NCBI GenBank assembly: GCA_039602395.1
Contig: JBCNJP010000017.1
Coordinates: 93,038,713 to 93,102,712, forward strand
Length of the DNA stretch: 64,000 nucleotides
Direction of reading: 5' to 3'
From: Deinandra increscens subsp. villosa
Lineage: Eukaryota; Streptophyta; Magnoliopsida; Asterales; Asteraceae
Part shown: positions 36,786 through 48,940 of the stretch, in pieces
Numbering within the stretch: the first letter of the stretch is position 1
Layout: each line of letters begins with the position of its first letter
Program-made: the position numbers and the translations under genes
Notes under the pieces: generated by a model
What the model saw: the letters and a program-made list of their open reading frames with translations, nothing else
What the model was told of the DNA's origin: nothing
Database searches by the model: none

Positions 36786-37183
36786 TTTGACAACTGGGTT
36801 TTCATTCAAGTTGTTTTTAGAGATTTTTGGTCGTCTATATGTGTAGAGAATCGAATAACAAATCCAACGGTATAAAAATCGAGGGATTTCGTCAAGTATT
36901 AAGGGAGATACAAGCAAAATACGCTTTTATGGCGAGTATTTACGAATATCCGGTGGATTCTCCGACTGAGTTTAGGGTTTCGCGGGTCTGGAAGACGACG
37001 ATGATGTGTCAGACTCTAAGTGGATGTAAGGGAATGTTTCTCTTTCTTTAAGTTGGTCAAACAATGACACTCCTTTTTCGTTGTCTCCACCTGATTGGTG
37101 AACAGACAAAGCAAGGGGTCCCGCCTAACTCAAAGAACCGTTGGGAGAATTACGCTGTCGAATTCCTATTGGCTGCATGTAAG

Positions 37184-40100
37184 TAGGGGTGATCAAAAAC
37201 TCGGGATCCCGACAATACCCGAGAAACCGACCCGATATTTCCCGTGTACCGTACCGAACCGAGGCATATAATATTTTTTTCGGTCCATGTTTATCCATGT
37301 TCTCGGGTTCGGTCTCGGTCTCGGGTATGACCGAAGACGACCCGACAATTCCCGAAATCCCGAGTTAACATAAAGCCCACCCACAAGCCCACTGTTTTGA
37401 TTAGTTATCTTAACTCAAGCCCAGTTCGGTCCATCTATGTTTTGATTTGTCGTGGTTTTTTCTTGCGTCCAATACGTTCGAAGGAAACTAAAACAGAAGA
37501 TCGCTCACAATACGTTCGAAGGAAACTAGGGCGACCTCTGCGACCATCTTCTCAATTCTCCATCTGCATCACTCTTATTTTTCCATTCTTGATCAACAAT
37601 CTAATCCATGTAAGTTACATTCTCGTTTTGCTTTACTCATTAAATCTAAGTTTACAAGAACATACACAGTTACGATGATATATATTGGATTACATTGATG
37701 AGGTGTATTCATATGAGTGTGTATTGCGATGATATATACACAGTTGCGATGATATTAAATTTACTCATTAAATTTGTATGAGTGTGTATTCGTATTTTTT
37801 CTATATGTATGAGTGTGTATTGCGATGATATATACACAGTTGCGATGATATTAAATTTACTCATTAAATTTGTATGAGTGTGTATTCGTATTTTTTTGTA
37901 TATGTTGTCTTGGCATTATATATATTGGATTACATGTTAAATTTTGTGTTTTTTAGATGGCCACGCAAGAAGAAATTGAGCATATATCAAGCGATGAGCA
38001 TGAAGGAGGACGAGGACAAAAAAGAAAGACAACACGTGTTGTGAAGAAACCGGTAAAGAAGAAGCAAACTGGTAAGAAAAATGCCACAGGATCTAAGTGG
38101 TGGCAGTATTACGACAAGTACATTGATGAGGAAACTGGTTTGCAGAGGGCACGATGCAAATATTGCCCTCAGACTTTAGCTGCTGAGTCATACACAAACG
38201 GAACATCAGGATTGAAAAGGCATGCTTGGGCATGCCCAAACAATCCTGATTTTAAGATGAAAGATCAAGCGGAGATCCAACTAACAAAAAATGATGGTGA
38301 TGAAGGGGGTCCTAGTGAGATAAAGACATGGAAATTCAGTGCAGAAAATACCCGTAAAGCGATTGCTAAGAAGATAATTCTAGATGAGTTACCTTTTTCC
38401 TCGGTAGAGCATGAAGGCTTTAAGAATCTTATGGAGATCGTATGCCCAAACTTTAAAGTTTCAAGCCGGCATACAATTGCAAGAGATTGTGGGGAAATTT
38501 TTCTAGAGGAGAAAGCGGTATTAAAATCTTTCTTTGGGAAAAGTAAGACAAAGGTTTGTCTTACTACTGATACGTGGACCTCCATTCAGAGGATAAACTA
38601 TATGTGCCTCACAGCACACTTTATTGATGAGAACTGGGTCTATCACAAGAGAATCATAAATTTCAAACCTATCCACTCTCATAAAGGAGACGCGATTGGA
38701 AGGAGTTTGCAGAAGTGCTTGGAGGAGTGGGATATTAATAATGTCCTAACCATTACAACCGACAACGCTTCTTCAAATGACACAACAATGACATACCTAA
38801 GAGGTACATTTATTATTAATCTAATAATTTCATTTACCACTTAAATTACATATTCTAATTTCATTTATGTTTCATATCTTTTAGGTAATTTAGACAACCT
38901 AATTCTTGAAGGGCGTTACTTACACGTCCGTTGCATGGCACATATTGTTAATCTGATTGTGAAAGATGGTCTAAGTAGTAGAGAAGGTGCCATCGAGCGT
39001 ATCCGAAATGCCATCAGGTACATAAGAATATCACCGAAGAGGTTGCAGCAATTTAGGGAGTGTGCAGAAAAAAAAAGAGATTAAAAGCAAAGCTATGTTG
39101 TGTTTGGATTGCCCAACGAGATGGAATTCTACATATGAGATGCTTAGTAGGGCTGAGAAGTTTGAAGCTGCATTTAAGTCTTATGATCGGGATGAACCAA
39201 AATTTAGAGAAGACTTGGACAATGAGATCCCAACACCTCAGATTGGGAGAGTGCTAGAGAGATAAACCAAATTTTAGAGCTTTTCAAGCAAAAGACCATA
39301 TATGCATCTGCTTCAACATATGTGAATGTGCATCAGTATGTTAGAGAGGTAATGGGAGTTGTAAAAAAGGTTAAGGAGATGCAAAAGTCTAATTATTACA
39401 TCAATAAAGAAATGGGAAATTTTATGGATGCTAAAATTAACAAGTATTGGGGAGAAGACAAGTTTGAAAACAAGTTGCTTTACTTTGCAACTATATTGGA
39501 CCCAAGATCGAAAAAAAGAATGATCCATGTTGTTTACAAGGAAGTATTGATGGTTGATAAACAGGCTCAAGAAAAGGAGAAAGACATTGAAGAAAAGGTG
39601 CAAGTTATTGTGAATAAGATTGTAGATGCATTGCAGGCAGTCTATCGCGAGTACGAGTTAGACCATGAGTTGGAGAGTACATCAACTTCTTCAAATGTTG
39701 AACATAGTAGTCAAATGCCATTGGACGGGGAAGATGAATTTGTGGCTAAATTCAAGTGTGGAGGATCATCATCGTATAAAGCTAAGTCTGAACTAGAAAA
39801 GTATCTAGACGATGATGAAGAAAAATGGGATAACAGCTTTGATGTATTGAAATGGTGGAAATCGAATGCATCTAGATACCCGATTGTATCCCGAATGGCG
39901 AAAGGTATGAGTACTTTAATATTTATTCAATATTTATGTAATTATAGATATAAACTTAAATTGTGGATTCTTTTTTTTTTAGATATACTGGCTATTCTGG
40001 TGTCTAGTGTCGTTTCAGAATCAGCTTTCAGTACGGGCGGAAGAGTTATAGATGCTTACAGGAGTTCATTGTCCCCTCCGGTTGTAGAGGCATTAATATG

Positions 40101-41099
40101 CACTCAAGACTGGATCCGTAAGTCCAAGAAAGCTATTAAGGATGCTGAATTTCCGACTGATTTTGACGAGCTTGGAAATGGTAAATAAAAAAACTATACT
40201 AGTTGTGTTTTTTCTTTTTATTATTTACTTATTTTATATTACCTTCGTTCATCATTTTTTTTTTTGTAGATTTATGTGAGAGGTTAGAACCAAGTAAAGC
40301 GAACAAGGGGATGGATATCGACTAGTATGTTATGACGTTATTATATTTGGATTTGGATTGTGATTATGGTGGACTTGTGGTTTTCCATTTACTATTTAGG
40401 CATTAAGCCATGAAACTTGTTACTTTATGACATTATGATGTTTTTGGTTTTAATTGACACTATGAATAACCGGTTGTTATCACATTGTGTTAGCACATTA
40501 ATATGATTTGATTATTGATGGTTTCATTTAAACGAAGGATATACTAGAATCACTCCCATCTTTGCCGTTTAACCCCTTTACATTCATCGGATTTCTTCTA
40601 TATCGTCTAGCTTAAGGTAATTCATTACGCCCTATCTGTCTATTAACGTCTCAACCTTTTAAAAAAAATTATTATTCATCTATAACGCACTGACGGATCC
40701 AGTTGTTTGATTAGTGAATTAACTAATACTAAAAAGGTAACTTAAAAGTTTTGTTTTATGATGCAATCTCAGAACTTTATCCCTTAAAAAAACTTCTATA
40801 TATTCAGGCCCTCGATTCAGACTCCTTGAGCTTATGCAGCCTCAAACTTCTCATATTGTCCCGATACTTGGATTTCATATTGTCCCAAAGCTTAGTTTCT
40901 TAATTTTATCATTGTTAGAGTTCCAACCAAAGTCGGTCTTGGGTAATCATATTGTCCCGATAAAACCCGAAATGTAAAAGACCGAATACCCGAACCAAGC
41001 TTTCGGTCGGGACTCGGTTTCAATTTACGGCAAAGTCGGGAATCGGGTCGGTCGGGAAACGGGTCGGGAGGCTCGGTTTCCCGACTTTGCTCAGCCCTA
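37184..41099 (+). mobile_element. hAT DNA transposon, structurally complete
   Basis: Terminal inverted repeats start TAGGGGTGATCAAA on the left. The right end, read inwards, is TAGGGCTGAGCAAAG. A perfect 8-bp duplication catgtaag flanks it (37176-37183, 41100-41107), diagnostic for the hAT superfamily. Subterminal regions repeat 'ctcgggt' and 'cgggtcgg' words, typical transposase-binding clusters. It contains a four-exon transposase gene. The insertion lies in the leader region of the LARD-like element and so is younger than it. Confidence 0.93.
37957..40325 (+). pseudogene. hAT transposase (BED zinc finger, RICESLEEPER-like), two frameshifts
   Basis: Would excise and reinsert the surrounding hAT element. 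Exons by GT-AG are 37957-38803, 38885-39904, 39983-40180 and 40270-40325. The N-terminus is Lys/Arg-rich. A BED finger follows (SKWWQYYDKY, then CKYC and LKRHAWAC). The catalytic region shows CLTTDTWTS, FKPIHSHKGDAIGRSL and ITTDNASSND, and the CPTRWNSTYEML block lies in exon 2. The C-terminal dimerisation domain has LKWWKSNASRYPIVSRMAKD and SSVVSESAFSTGGRVID. In exon 2 a run of nine A near 39068-39076 has one base more than the family frame needs, and near 39240 one base appears to be missing, so about 57 codons are out of frame before it recovers. These may be real mutations or assembly errors in simple sequence. Confidence 0.88.
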
Positions 41100-42041
41100 C
41101 ATGTAAGCCTCTTGGGACCCAGCCATGTGAAGGAATCCGTTTGAGGGAAGGATGGTGTCGCTCTCTAATTGGTTGACATGCCCCTCAGAAAGATCCTTAT
41201 TTACAGCCGTTGGATTTTTCTATTATGGACCGTAGATCTTGATAGTGTGCTTTTACTGCTGGAATCTGATTGGTCTAGCCGCCACTAACACGGATCACGG
41301 ATTCAGACCATAAGATCGTTTCATTGCCAGCCGTTGGATGATATTTAAAGATAAACTCTGATTGGTTGTTGGGTTTAGACATGGATTATGGACTTTTTGT
41401 GGAGATTTAATTAGACTAATTAATATTTTCAGCATTTTTCGTTAAATGCGAGGTATTTCTCATTAGTTTTTCCTCAGACTAACGAGATAAAGCCTCAACA
41501 GAATTACGGAATTTTTTTTATTGGTCAAGGAATTATTCTAAATATTTATTGGGGTTTCCGTTTATTGGCGTCACGCGCACGTTTGCTAACGACCACTGAC
41601 GGACTGGTTTCGCTTCTCGGTTAAGTTTGTGACTGTTTTTTCATGTCTCACTCCAAGTTGTTTAGCTGATGCAGCGCTGATGTCATCTAACCGAATTAAC
41701 TGGAATCTCAGCTAAATATTGGAATATTCCGTTAAATCTCTAACGGAAGGACCGTTACTTGTAAAAAATTAACGGTTTTCTCAGTTTCATTCCAAATTGC
41801 ACCGTTTAACTCAGAGATCTTCACGGAATATTTTTCTGAGCTCAGTTTTCAAGTCCCAAAATTATGAAGTCTCCGGTTATGAATAAATTTTGCGTTTATG
41901 CTCGGGATCTCAGTTTTTCACTGATTGGACACTTTATTTTCGCATCCAACCCAGTCACACGGAACAAGTTCAGTATTTATGGATCATTCACAACTGTCAG
42001 TACCCGGCTTCCGGTTTTTCGCAAGATTGTTCGATTTCAGG

Positions 42042-43677
42042 ATTTTAGTACCGTTTTCTCTTCGGAACTGAGCGGAACGGTTCCACTCTCTGCATCTGAT
42101 TTTCCGCTTCCGCATCGGATGTGTTCAGAGGGATCTAGAGAAAAAGGGGAACCATTATGGATTTGGATTATCGGGTCGATTATCAGAAGTTGGAGCATTT
42201 TCAGTGATTGATTGGTTTATCTCATTCGGTTTGTTGTGATTTTGACTCCAATGTTCAGCATTCTTAGTATTGTACCCGACCGTGTGAACCGAGTGAACTG
42301 CAGCACTTGGATCTCAACTGGAGAAACAAGAACAGAAGGTGCTTATTCAAAGGGGGAATCTTTACAACAGAAAGATTCAAGTTTATCAGTTGTTCTTCGA
42401 AGATGTACGACAGAGCTGTTCTTCACCAGTATGACAGATTTGACAGCGTCAGTCAAGGGGGAATTGTTGGAACTAATAATAAGTGTGACTGACGCCATCA
42501 AATCTATTCTCGAATAATTCGGTTGAAGAATCCATTGTGATTTGATTCAGAGACGCGGGTTGTGATGATCGAGGCTTGCACTCTCTGATATTTTAGTACC
42601 GTTTTCTCTTCGAAACTGAGCGGAACGGTTCCACTCTCTGCATCTGATTTTCCGCTTCCGCATCGGATGTGTTCAGAGGGATCTAGAGAAAAAGGGGAAC
42701 CATTATGGATTTGGATTATCGGGTCGATTATCAGAAGTTGGAGCATTTTCAGTGATTGATTGGTTTATCTCATTCGGTTTGTTGTGATTTTGACTCCAAT
42801 GTTCAGCATTATTAGTATTGTACCCGACCGTGTGAACCGAGTGAACTGCAGCACTTGGATCTCAACTGGAGAAACAAGAACAGAAGGTTCTTATTCAAAG
42901 GGGGAATCTTTACAACAGAAAGATTCAAGTTTATCAGTTGTTCTTCGAAGATGTACGACAGAGCTGTTCTTCACCAGTATGACAGATTTGACAGCGTCAG
43001 TCAAGGGGGAATTGTTGGAACTAATAATAAGTGTGACTGACGCCATCAAATCTATTCTCGAATAATTCGGTTGAAGAATCCATTGTGATTTGATTCAGAG
43101 ACGCGGGTTGTGATGATCGAGGCTTGCACTCTCTGATATTTTAGTACCGTTTTCTCTTCGAAACTGAGCGGAACGGTTCCACTCTCTGCATCTGATTTTC
43201 CGCTTCCGCATCGGATGTGTTCAGAGGGATCTAGAGAAAAAGGGGAACCATTATGGATTTGGATTATCGGGTCGATTATCAGAAGTTGGAGCATTTTCAG
43301 TGATTGATTGGTTTATCTCATTCGGTTTGTTGTGATTTTGACTCCAATGTTCAGCATTCTTAGTATTGTACCCGACCGTGTGAACCGAGTGAACTGCAGC
43401 ACTTGGATCTCAACTGGAGAAACAAGAACAGAAGGTGCTTATTCAAAGGGGGAATCTTTACAACAGAAAGATTCAAGTTTATCAGTTGTTCTTCGAAGAT
43501 GTACGACAGAGCTGTTCTTCACCAGTATGACAGATTTGACAGCGTCAGTCAAGGGGGAATTGTTGGAACTAATAATAAGTGTGACTGACGCCATCAAATC
43601 TGTTCTCGAATAATTCGGTTGAAGAATCCATTGTGATTTGATTCAGGGACGCGGGTTGTGATGATCGAGGCTTGCAA
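42042..43677 (+). repeat. Triplicated 548-bp unit spanning the purine tract and the LTR start
   Basis: Three copies start at about 42042, 42591 and 43139 ('attttagtaccgttttctc'). Each holds the end of the internal region, AAGGGGGAAT and the first ~120 bp of the LTR. LTR starts at 42465, 43013 and 43561 are exactly 548 apart. Copies differ at only a few bases. The 101-codon frames in each copy are not recognisable proteins. Confidence 0.93.
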
Positions 43678-43685
43678 GTTTGGAC

Positions 43686-45661
43686 TGATGTGTTGCAAAC
43701 ACATCTATGTTTTCGATGTAATTTGTATAGTAATTGAGTCGATTTTGAGTCATTTTGGTTGCCTTTTATATAAGTTATAGTATTTGAGTCTTAACGTGGT
43801 GTTGAGTCATTTTTGTATATTTTGTGTGCGTTTAATTAATTATTTGAGTGATGTGTTTAGTTAGGTCAATTGTGATTTAATTGTGCTCAAAATGGTTACT
43901 TATTTTTGGTTGTAGGTTAATGAACGAGTTCAAGAGGGCTGAAACGAATATATTCTAAAATGGAGGACCGGCGTAGAATTATGTCTAACTTGAAGGGCTG
44001 AATTGGAAAATGTGCATCACAAAATAAATGGTGGATCATGTATGCATATCATGTGGATATACAAAGTAAAACAAGTCATGTTTTAAGAGCCTTGGGTATA
44101 ACAAATTACTACAGAATGTGGGATGCAATATTTTAAATGAGCTCTTTGGGCTTTAAATCAATATCAACGTGAGTGGTGTTTACCAAAAGAGAAAAAAAAT
44201 TAATGAGGTGAAGAAAGTAGAAAGCATTGGTCACGTGGGTTTAGGAAGTTAAAATCAAAATGGATTTATGTATGTGGGCTCAAGCAACGTGCACAACAAG
44301 AAGAATATATTAGGAAGGATTCTTTTTGAAACAGAACCCTACGCCACAATAATTGGTCTTGAACGAAAAATAAAAGGGAGAAAAAGGAGGCGTCTGACTG
44401 GGGGGGGGAGAACAGAAGAGCATACGGAAGAAATTGAAGGCTAGAGGAGGGCTAGAAACAGGAGTGAACATAGAAGATCAAGAATTACAACTTCGATCAT
44501 CACACCGGTTTTCGATTTCTCTTTTGTCTCTTGCAATTAATTTAGTTTAAAAACCATGTTTAGGGTTTGTGATTTTACTTTGATTATGGTGGTTGGCTAA
44601 ATCTATATCATCACCTGGACCGTTGTGATGAATTTTTAGTATCTATGATTTTATCCGACTTTTGACAATTTGATTGATGTCTTGTTTCGATTAAATTCCA
44701 CTATTTTCTCTATTGGATGCGTTTGTGTGTATGAAGTAAGGTTTCAATTGATAATCTATATTGCTTCTGCGGATGTCTTTCGGTTTGGGTTGGGTAACTA
44801 ACCGGTTCACCTATGTGTTGCTTGTTAGTTTGGTTAGCTAATTTAGTTGTTCATAATATAGATTGTTAATTTGATTCCTAAGTTCATATGTGCCGCTTAT
44901 TCTGAGACTCAAAAGGTAAAGAATTATTGAATAGTCGGTTTGGTTAATAACTTAGGTCAACTTTGTCTCAAAAGGAAAAGCCCTAGAAAATTAATCTAAT
45001 TGCTATTTCATGTCAATTATGAGGATTAGTGGTAGCTCCTGCTAACTTAAGGTACCTTAGATTAGGTTCGAGGGTGGTTAGGTTTAGCTGAGGTTGGACG
45101 TACCCAAAAGGTGAACTCCTGTTCGAGCATTATGGTGGTTGGCTAAATCTATATCATCACCTGGACCGTTGTGATGAATTTTTAGTATCTATGATTTTAT
45201 CCGACTTTTGACAATTTGATTGATGTCTTGTTTCGATTAAATTCCACTATTTTCATTATTGGATGCGTTTGTGTGTATGAAGTAAGGTTTCAATTGATAA
45301 TCTATATTGCTTAATCTGCGGATGTCTTTCGGTTTGGGTTGGGTAACTAACCGGTTCACCTATGTGTTGCTTGTTAGTTTGGTTAGCTAATTTAGTTGAT
45401 CATAATATAGATTGTTAATTTGATTCCTAAGTTCATATGTGCTGCTTATTCTGAGACTCAAAAGGTAAAGAATTATTGAATAGTCGGTTTGGTTAATAAC
45501 TTAGGTCAACTTTGTCTCAAAAGGAAAAGCCCTAGAAAATTAATCTAATTGCTATTTCATGTCAATTATGAGGATTAGTGGTAGATCCTGCTAACTTAAG
45601 GTACCTTAGATTAGGTTCGAGGGTGGTTAGGTTTAGCTGAGGTTGGACGTACCCAAAAGGT
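43686..45661 (+). mobile_element. Athila-like LTR/leader fragment inserted in the 3' LTR
   Basis: It starts TGATGTGTTGCAAACACATC, LTR-like, and reads through 'ggttaatgaacgag' and a leader-like region similar in style to the Athila-type element at 57.9 kb. No second LTR, primer site or coding region was found, and the right junction (aaggta/ccgaag) has no TG...CA logic, so it is a truncated or rearranged piece. Ends follow from comparison with the uninterrupted 5' LTR. Confidence 0.55.
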
Positions 45662-45664
45662 ACC
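44585..45664 (+). repeat. Tandem duplication, 546-bp unit
   Basis: 'tatggtggttggctaaatct' starts at 44585 and 45131. The two copies match nearly base for base through 'ggacgtacccaaaaggt'. Differences include 'tcttctgcg' versus 'taatctgcg' type small indels. It lies inside the inserted Athila-like fragment. Confidence 0.92.
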
Positions 45665-46189
45665 GAAGACGTTTTTCTTGAAAAGTCAACTGTTCGAGTC
45701 AACGGTCAACGTAAAAGTCAACGGAAGATTGGTTCGAGCGAGTCAAGCTTCATATTAATTAAATCAACTTCAATTTAATTAAGTATCTACTTTAGTTATT
45801 TATTTGTAATTTTGCTCATTGTTTTTGTGTTTTACTAGTTAGTGGGCTAGTGAGCACATGGGCTCTCTATATATAGGGGTGATAGCTTCATTTAGAATAA
45901 GAGATAATAAGGAATGAATAAGGATGATCTAGAGAGATGTGAGCTATCATCTTCTAGAGAGAGAGTCTCACATTGGGTTTGAGCTCAACCCAATGTGACC
46001 GTGGATTTCCTATGACGAGTTTGTAATCTTTCGATTCGTTGTAATCATTCAGCAATAATCAATGAACCGTTTGATTTTATCATTTTTGTTATAGATGTTC
46101 TTAGATTCTCATCATCCCGTCTCCTTCATCTAATCTTTGTTCTTGCTCAATGTCGAGATTCTTGATGTGAAATCGGTCCTGACAAAATT

Positions 46190-46473
46190 GATGTGTCGTT
46201 GAAGTTAATCCGTGACACCAGTTTTTAAGATAAATATAAAAAGTACATCTTTATATTTATTTTCTTATTATTTAAGTTCCATAATTATTTTATGAAAAAC
46301 TCTTGTTTGTTCCGGGTATATGTTTCCAATACAAGCGCGGGAATTATTTACGTTGGTTTTATCAGTCAAAATTAGTAATTTACAGATAATCAAATCAAAT
46401 AATGCATGTAATTAATTTAACTAAAAAGTCAAAGTAAAGAGTTTTGATCTGGATTTTTGGACGAGGTGTCACA
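46190..46473. other. Likely continuation of the older LTR remnant
   Basis: AT-rich sequence after the target duplication, ending GGACGAGGTGTCACA. On the minus strand this gives TGTGACACC, the same start as the element at 20614. It probably joins 34200-35341 before the 10.8-kb insertion. Confidence 0.3.
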
Positions 46474-46503
46474 GAGAGAGAAAGTGAGCTTGTGTGAAAA
46501 AAA

Positions 46504-47126
46504 ATGAGTAGCGGATCAGATGAAGGAAATCTTGCCTTTGCATTTAATGTGAGGCATGGTAGTATTGAAAGGAAGCAGACAATGCTTGTAAAAGAAAAGA
46601 GTTGTAACTCATGCAAAGAAGATGGTACATCAAGCAAGCTTTATCACTTGTACATTGTGCATAAAAATAGGCAAACTCAACATCCTAATGTTTTATAAGC
46701 TAATATATACTTTCTTTTTAACATAATAATACGAGTAACTAAATACTATATGTATTTCACTTGTTTTTTAGGCACCAAAGCTCTAAAAGGTCATATGATC
46801 CGATTGATTATGAGTGCATTGAAGATGCGGATTTTTGGGTGGTTGAAGAAGAGCCCGAAGGGGAACTCAATATTAATGATATAGAAGACATGCTTGATGA
46901 AACTGAACCGGCTACTCAAACGCATGGTAATATATGTTAATAAGTGACTGTAATATAGTATATAATTTTTATAGTCATTGCACTACATTATTACTTCTTA
47001 TTTTGTATTGTAGAAAATGATGGTGATTATACTCTTGTTGATGAGGATGGAGAAGAAGATGATAGTGAATTTCATCCATTAAGCGATTGCGCACTTGACG
47101 AATACAACACTCCTATGTCTCCATGA
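46504..47126 (+). pseudogene. Possible hAT transposase C-terminal fragment
   Basis: Two exons with good splice sites, 46772-46926 (after TTTTTTAG, before GTAATAT) and 47014-47126 (after TTGTAG), encode an acidic tail: YDPIDYECIEDADFWVVEEE, then DGDYTLVDEDGEEDD, ending TPMSP and a TGA. The DPIDY...FWVVEEEP pattern resembles the tail after the dimerisation domain in some plant hAT proteins. A 64-codon frame from 46504 upstream may be unrelated and ends in a stop before the splice. No BED finger, catalytic domain or terminal repeats were found, so this is a fragment. The assignment is tentative. Confidence 0.4.
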
Positions 47127-48293
47127 TGGTGCTTATGCTTTTGTTTGTGTTGGATTTGTACTTTCTTATTTCGATCTATTTGTATGGTTTCATATACTTT
47201 TGTTTTGTTTGTAATTTGGATTCTTTGTTTTGGATTTGTACTTTGAAAATTTCGTATGGTTGATGGAACTTGCAAAGAAGCGGTGCAATAAATAGTGAAA
47301 AATGGTTTTTATGAGGTTGGAATGTAGGTTTATAGGACAAGAATGCAGGTTGTACAAGACCACGGCTGAAATCCTAAGTTTTAGAAGGTGATAAGTTGAA
47401 CCGGCTGGTTTGACCAGTCCGACCATTTCCGGACAGTTTTCCGGTTCAACTAAAAACCGGTTTTTAAAACATTGTCGTCACATTTTTTTTTGTTTTTTTG
47501 TAAAGCATGTATTAAATAGAAATGAAGTACTTTGTATTAAAGCTCAACATTTGTGACGTTAGCTGTTTTTTGACCGCCGGATTAATTAATTTTTAATGGT
47601 TTGAAAATTTAAGTTCTTTTTAAGCCCTATTCTTTAGACACCGGAAAAAATTATCCGGTCACCGTCTTATACGACCTGTATAGTGCGATACAAGTTGTAT
47701 AGCACACACCCAATATTAATTGAAAATTTAAAAAAAAAACTCTAAACGACCTGTATGGAGCAATACGTTTCCTTTTGCTTCACCTCGTACCACCGAATAC
47801 AAATGATTGCAAAACATGATTACAAATGATTACAAGTGATTAAATGTACAATAGATTACAAAAAAAATGATTACATATGATTAAACAATTAGAGTTTATA
47901 TAACGACCTGTATGGAGCAATACGGGTCGTTTTGCCCCTCGTACCGCTGACTTCATCGTTGTCAGTAAACGACCTGTATAGGTCAATACAACCCGTTTAG
48001 GGTTCAAGTGGAACTCCGGATCATGTATTGGAACCTTATACGCGCACAAATAAGCTATACGACCTGTATAGGTCGATACAACCCGTTTAGAGTTCAAGTG
48101 GAACTCCGGATCATGTATTGGAACCTTATATGCACACAAATAAGCTATACAACATGGATAGCGTAATCCGGGTCGTATGCCTTTTTATATTCTTTACTTC
48201 CTTTATCTTATGAAATATACTTAATTAAACCAACGCGTGGCGATCCGGGTCGTTTTTGGAGTGAGCGAAATTTTAAAAAAAAAAATTATTGTA

Positions 48294-48370
48294 TATATAT
48301 ATATATATATATATATTTCTTTTTAGTTCTTTTTAGTTCTCAAACCCAATTGGTTCTCAAATGATCCCCT

Positions 48371-48412
<42 letters not shown>
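48294..48412. repeat. (TA)n microsatellites
   Basis: Two long TA runs, about 48294-48315 and 48374-48412, separated by a short unique stretch. Confidence 0.9.
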
Positions 48413-48416
<4 letters not shown>

Positions 48417-48887
48417 TTTGGTGTTCTTATAAGTTTTTGATGATGAATAGACGTAAAGGACCGGTGCATGGCAAGATAATTATATTGTAAAATCGCAACC
48501 TAAAAAAACAAAAACCGAAAATACTAAATAATGACGTTGATTTATTTATTTGAACATGTATATGCATCTAAATGTGTGTTTGCACGTATGGAAGCATGGA
48601 TATGCATGTATGTATAAGTATACACACAATAACGGTTAAAATGCCAATACGGATTAGAATGGTAAGAACTCATAATTTGTATCAAGTATCATATGTAACA
48701 CCAGGCTAATACGGTTATCACTGGCTAATACAAATTTTTAACGTATTTTTTTAGATAGTATCTATATAAGTAGCTAATAATTAAATATCAGTATATAATA
48801 CAAAGCTTTAATGGAGTTTTCTATATTGTATCTAAATGAGTATATGTATGTATATATGTTTGTATAATAACCTTTTTGTATAAAATT

Positions 48888-48889
<2 letters not shown>

Positions 48890-48940
<51 letters not shown>
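48890..48940. repeat. (TA)n-(GT)n compound microsatellite
   Basis: A TA run directly followed by a GT run. The 72-codon frame across it is an artefact of the repeat. Confidence 0.9.

Larger units (their letters stand above)
35347..46184 (+). mobile_element. Large non-autonomous LTR retrotransposon (LARD-like), with nested elements
   Basis: It begins TGTTGGAACTAATAATAAG and ends GGTCCTGACA, flanked by a perfect 5-bp duplication aaatt (35342-35346, 46185-46189). The 5' LTR is 35347-35992, the tRNA-Met-type primer site 35995-36006, and the purine tract AAGGGGGAAT lies directly before each LTR start at 42465, 43013 and 43561. Internal DNA apart from the nested hAT is about 2.5 kb and shows no gag, protease, RT or integrase, so it must have moved in trans. 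The 10.8-kb span results from the hAT insertion, a triplication at the 3' junction and an insertion in the 3' LTR. Confidence 0.9.
43561..46184 (+). repeat. 3' LTR of the LARD-like element, interrupted
   Basis: It begins TGTTGGAACT at 43561 and follows the 5' LTR to 'aagtttggac' (43685). It is broken by foreign DNA (43686-45661), then resumes at 'ccgaagacg' and runs to GACA at 46184. Small substitutions and short indels relative to the 5' LTR cluster in the first 130 bases after the break. Confidence 0.88.

Noticed and set aside
42212..43613. Three identical 101-codon frames
   Set aside because: They repeat because the DNA is triplicated. The translation has no family resemblance and runs into the LTR start.
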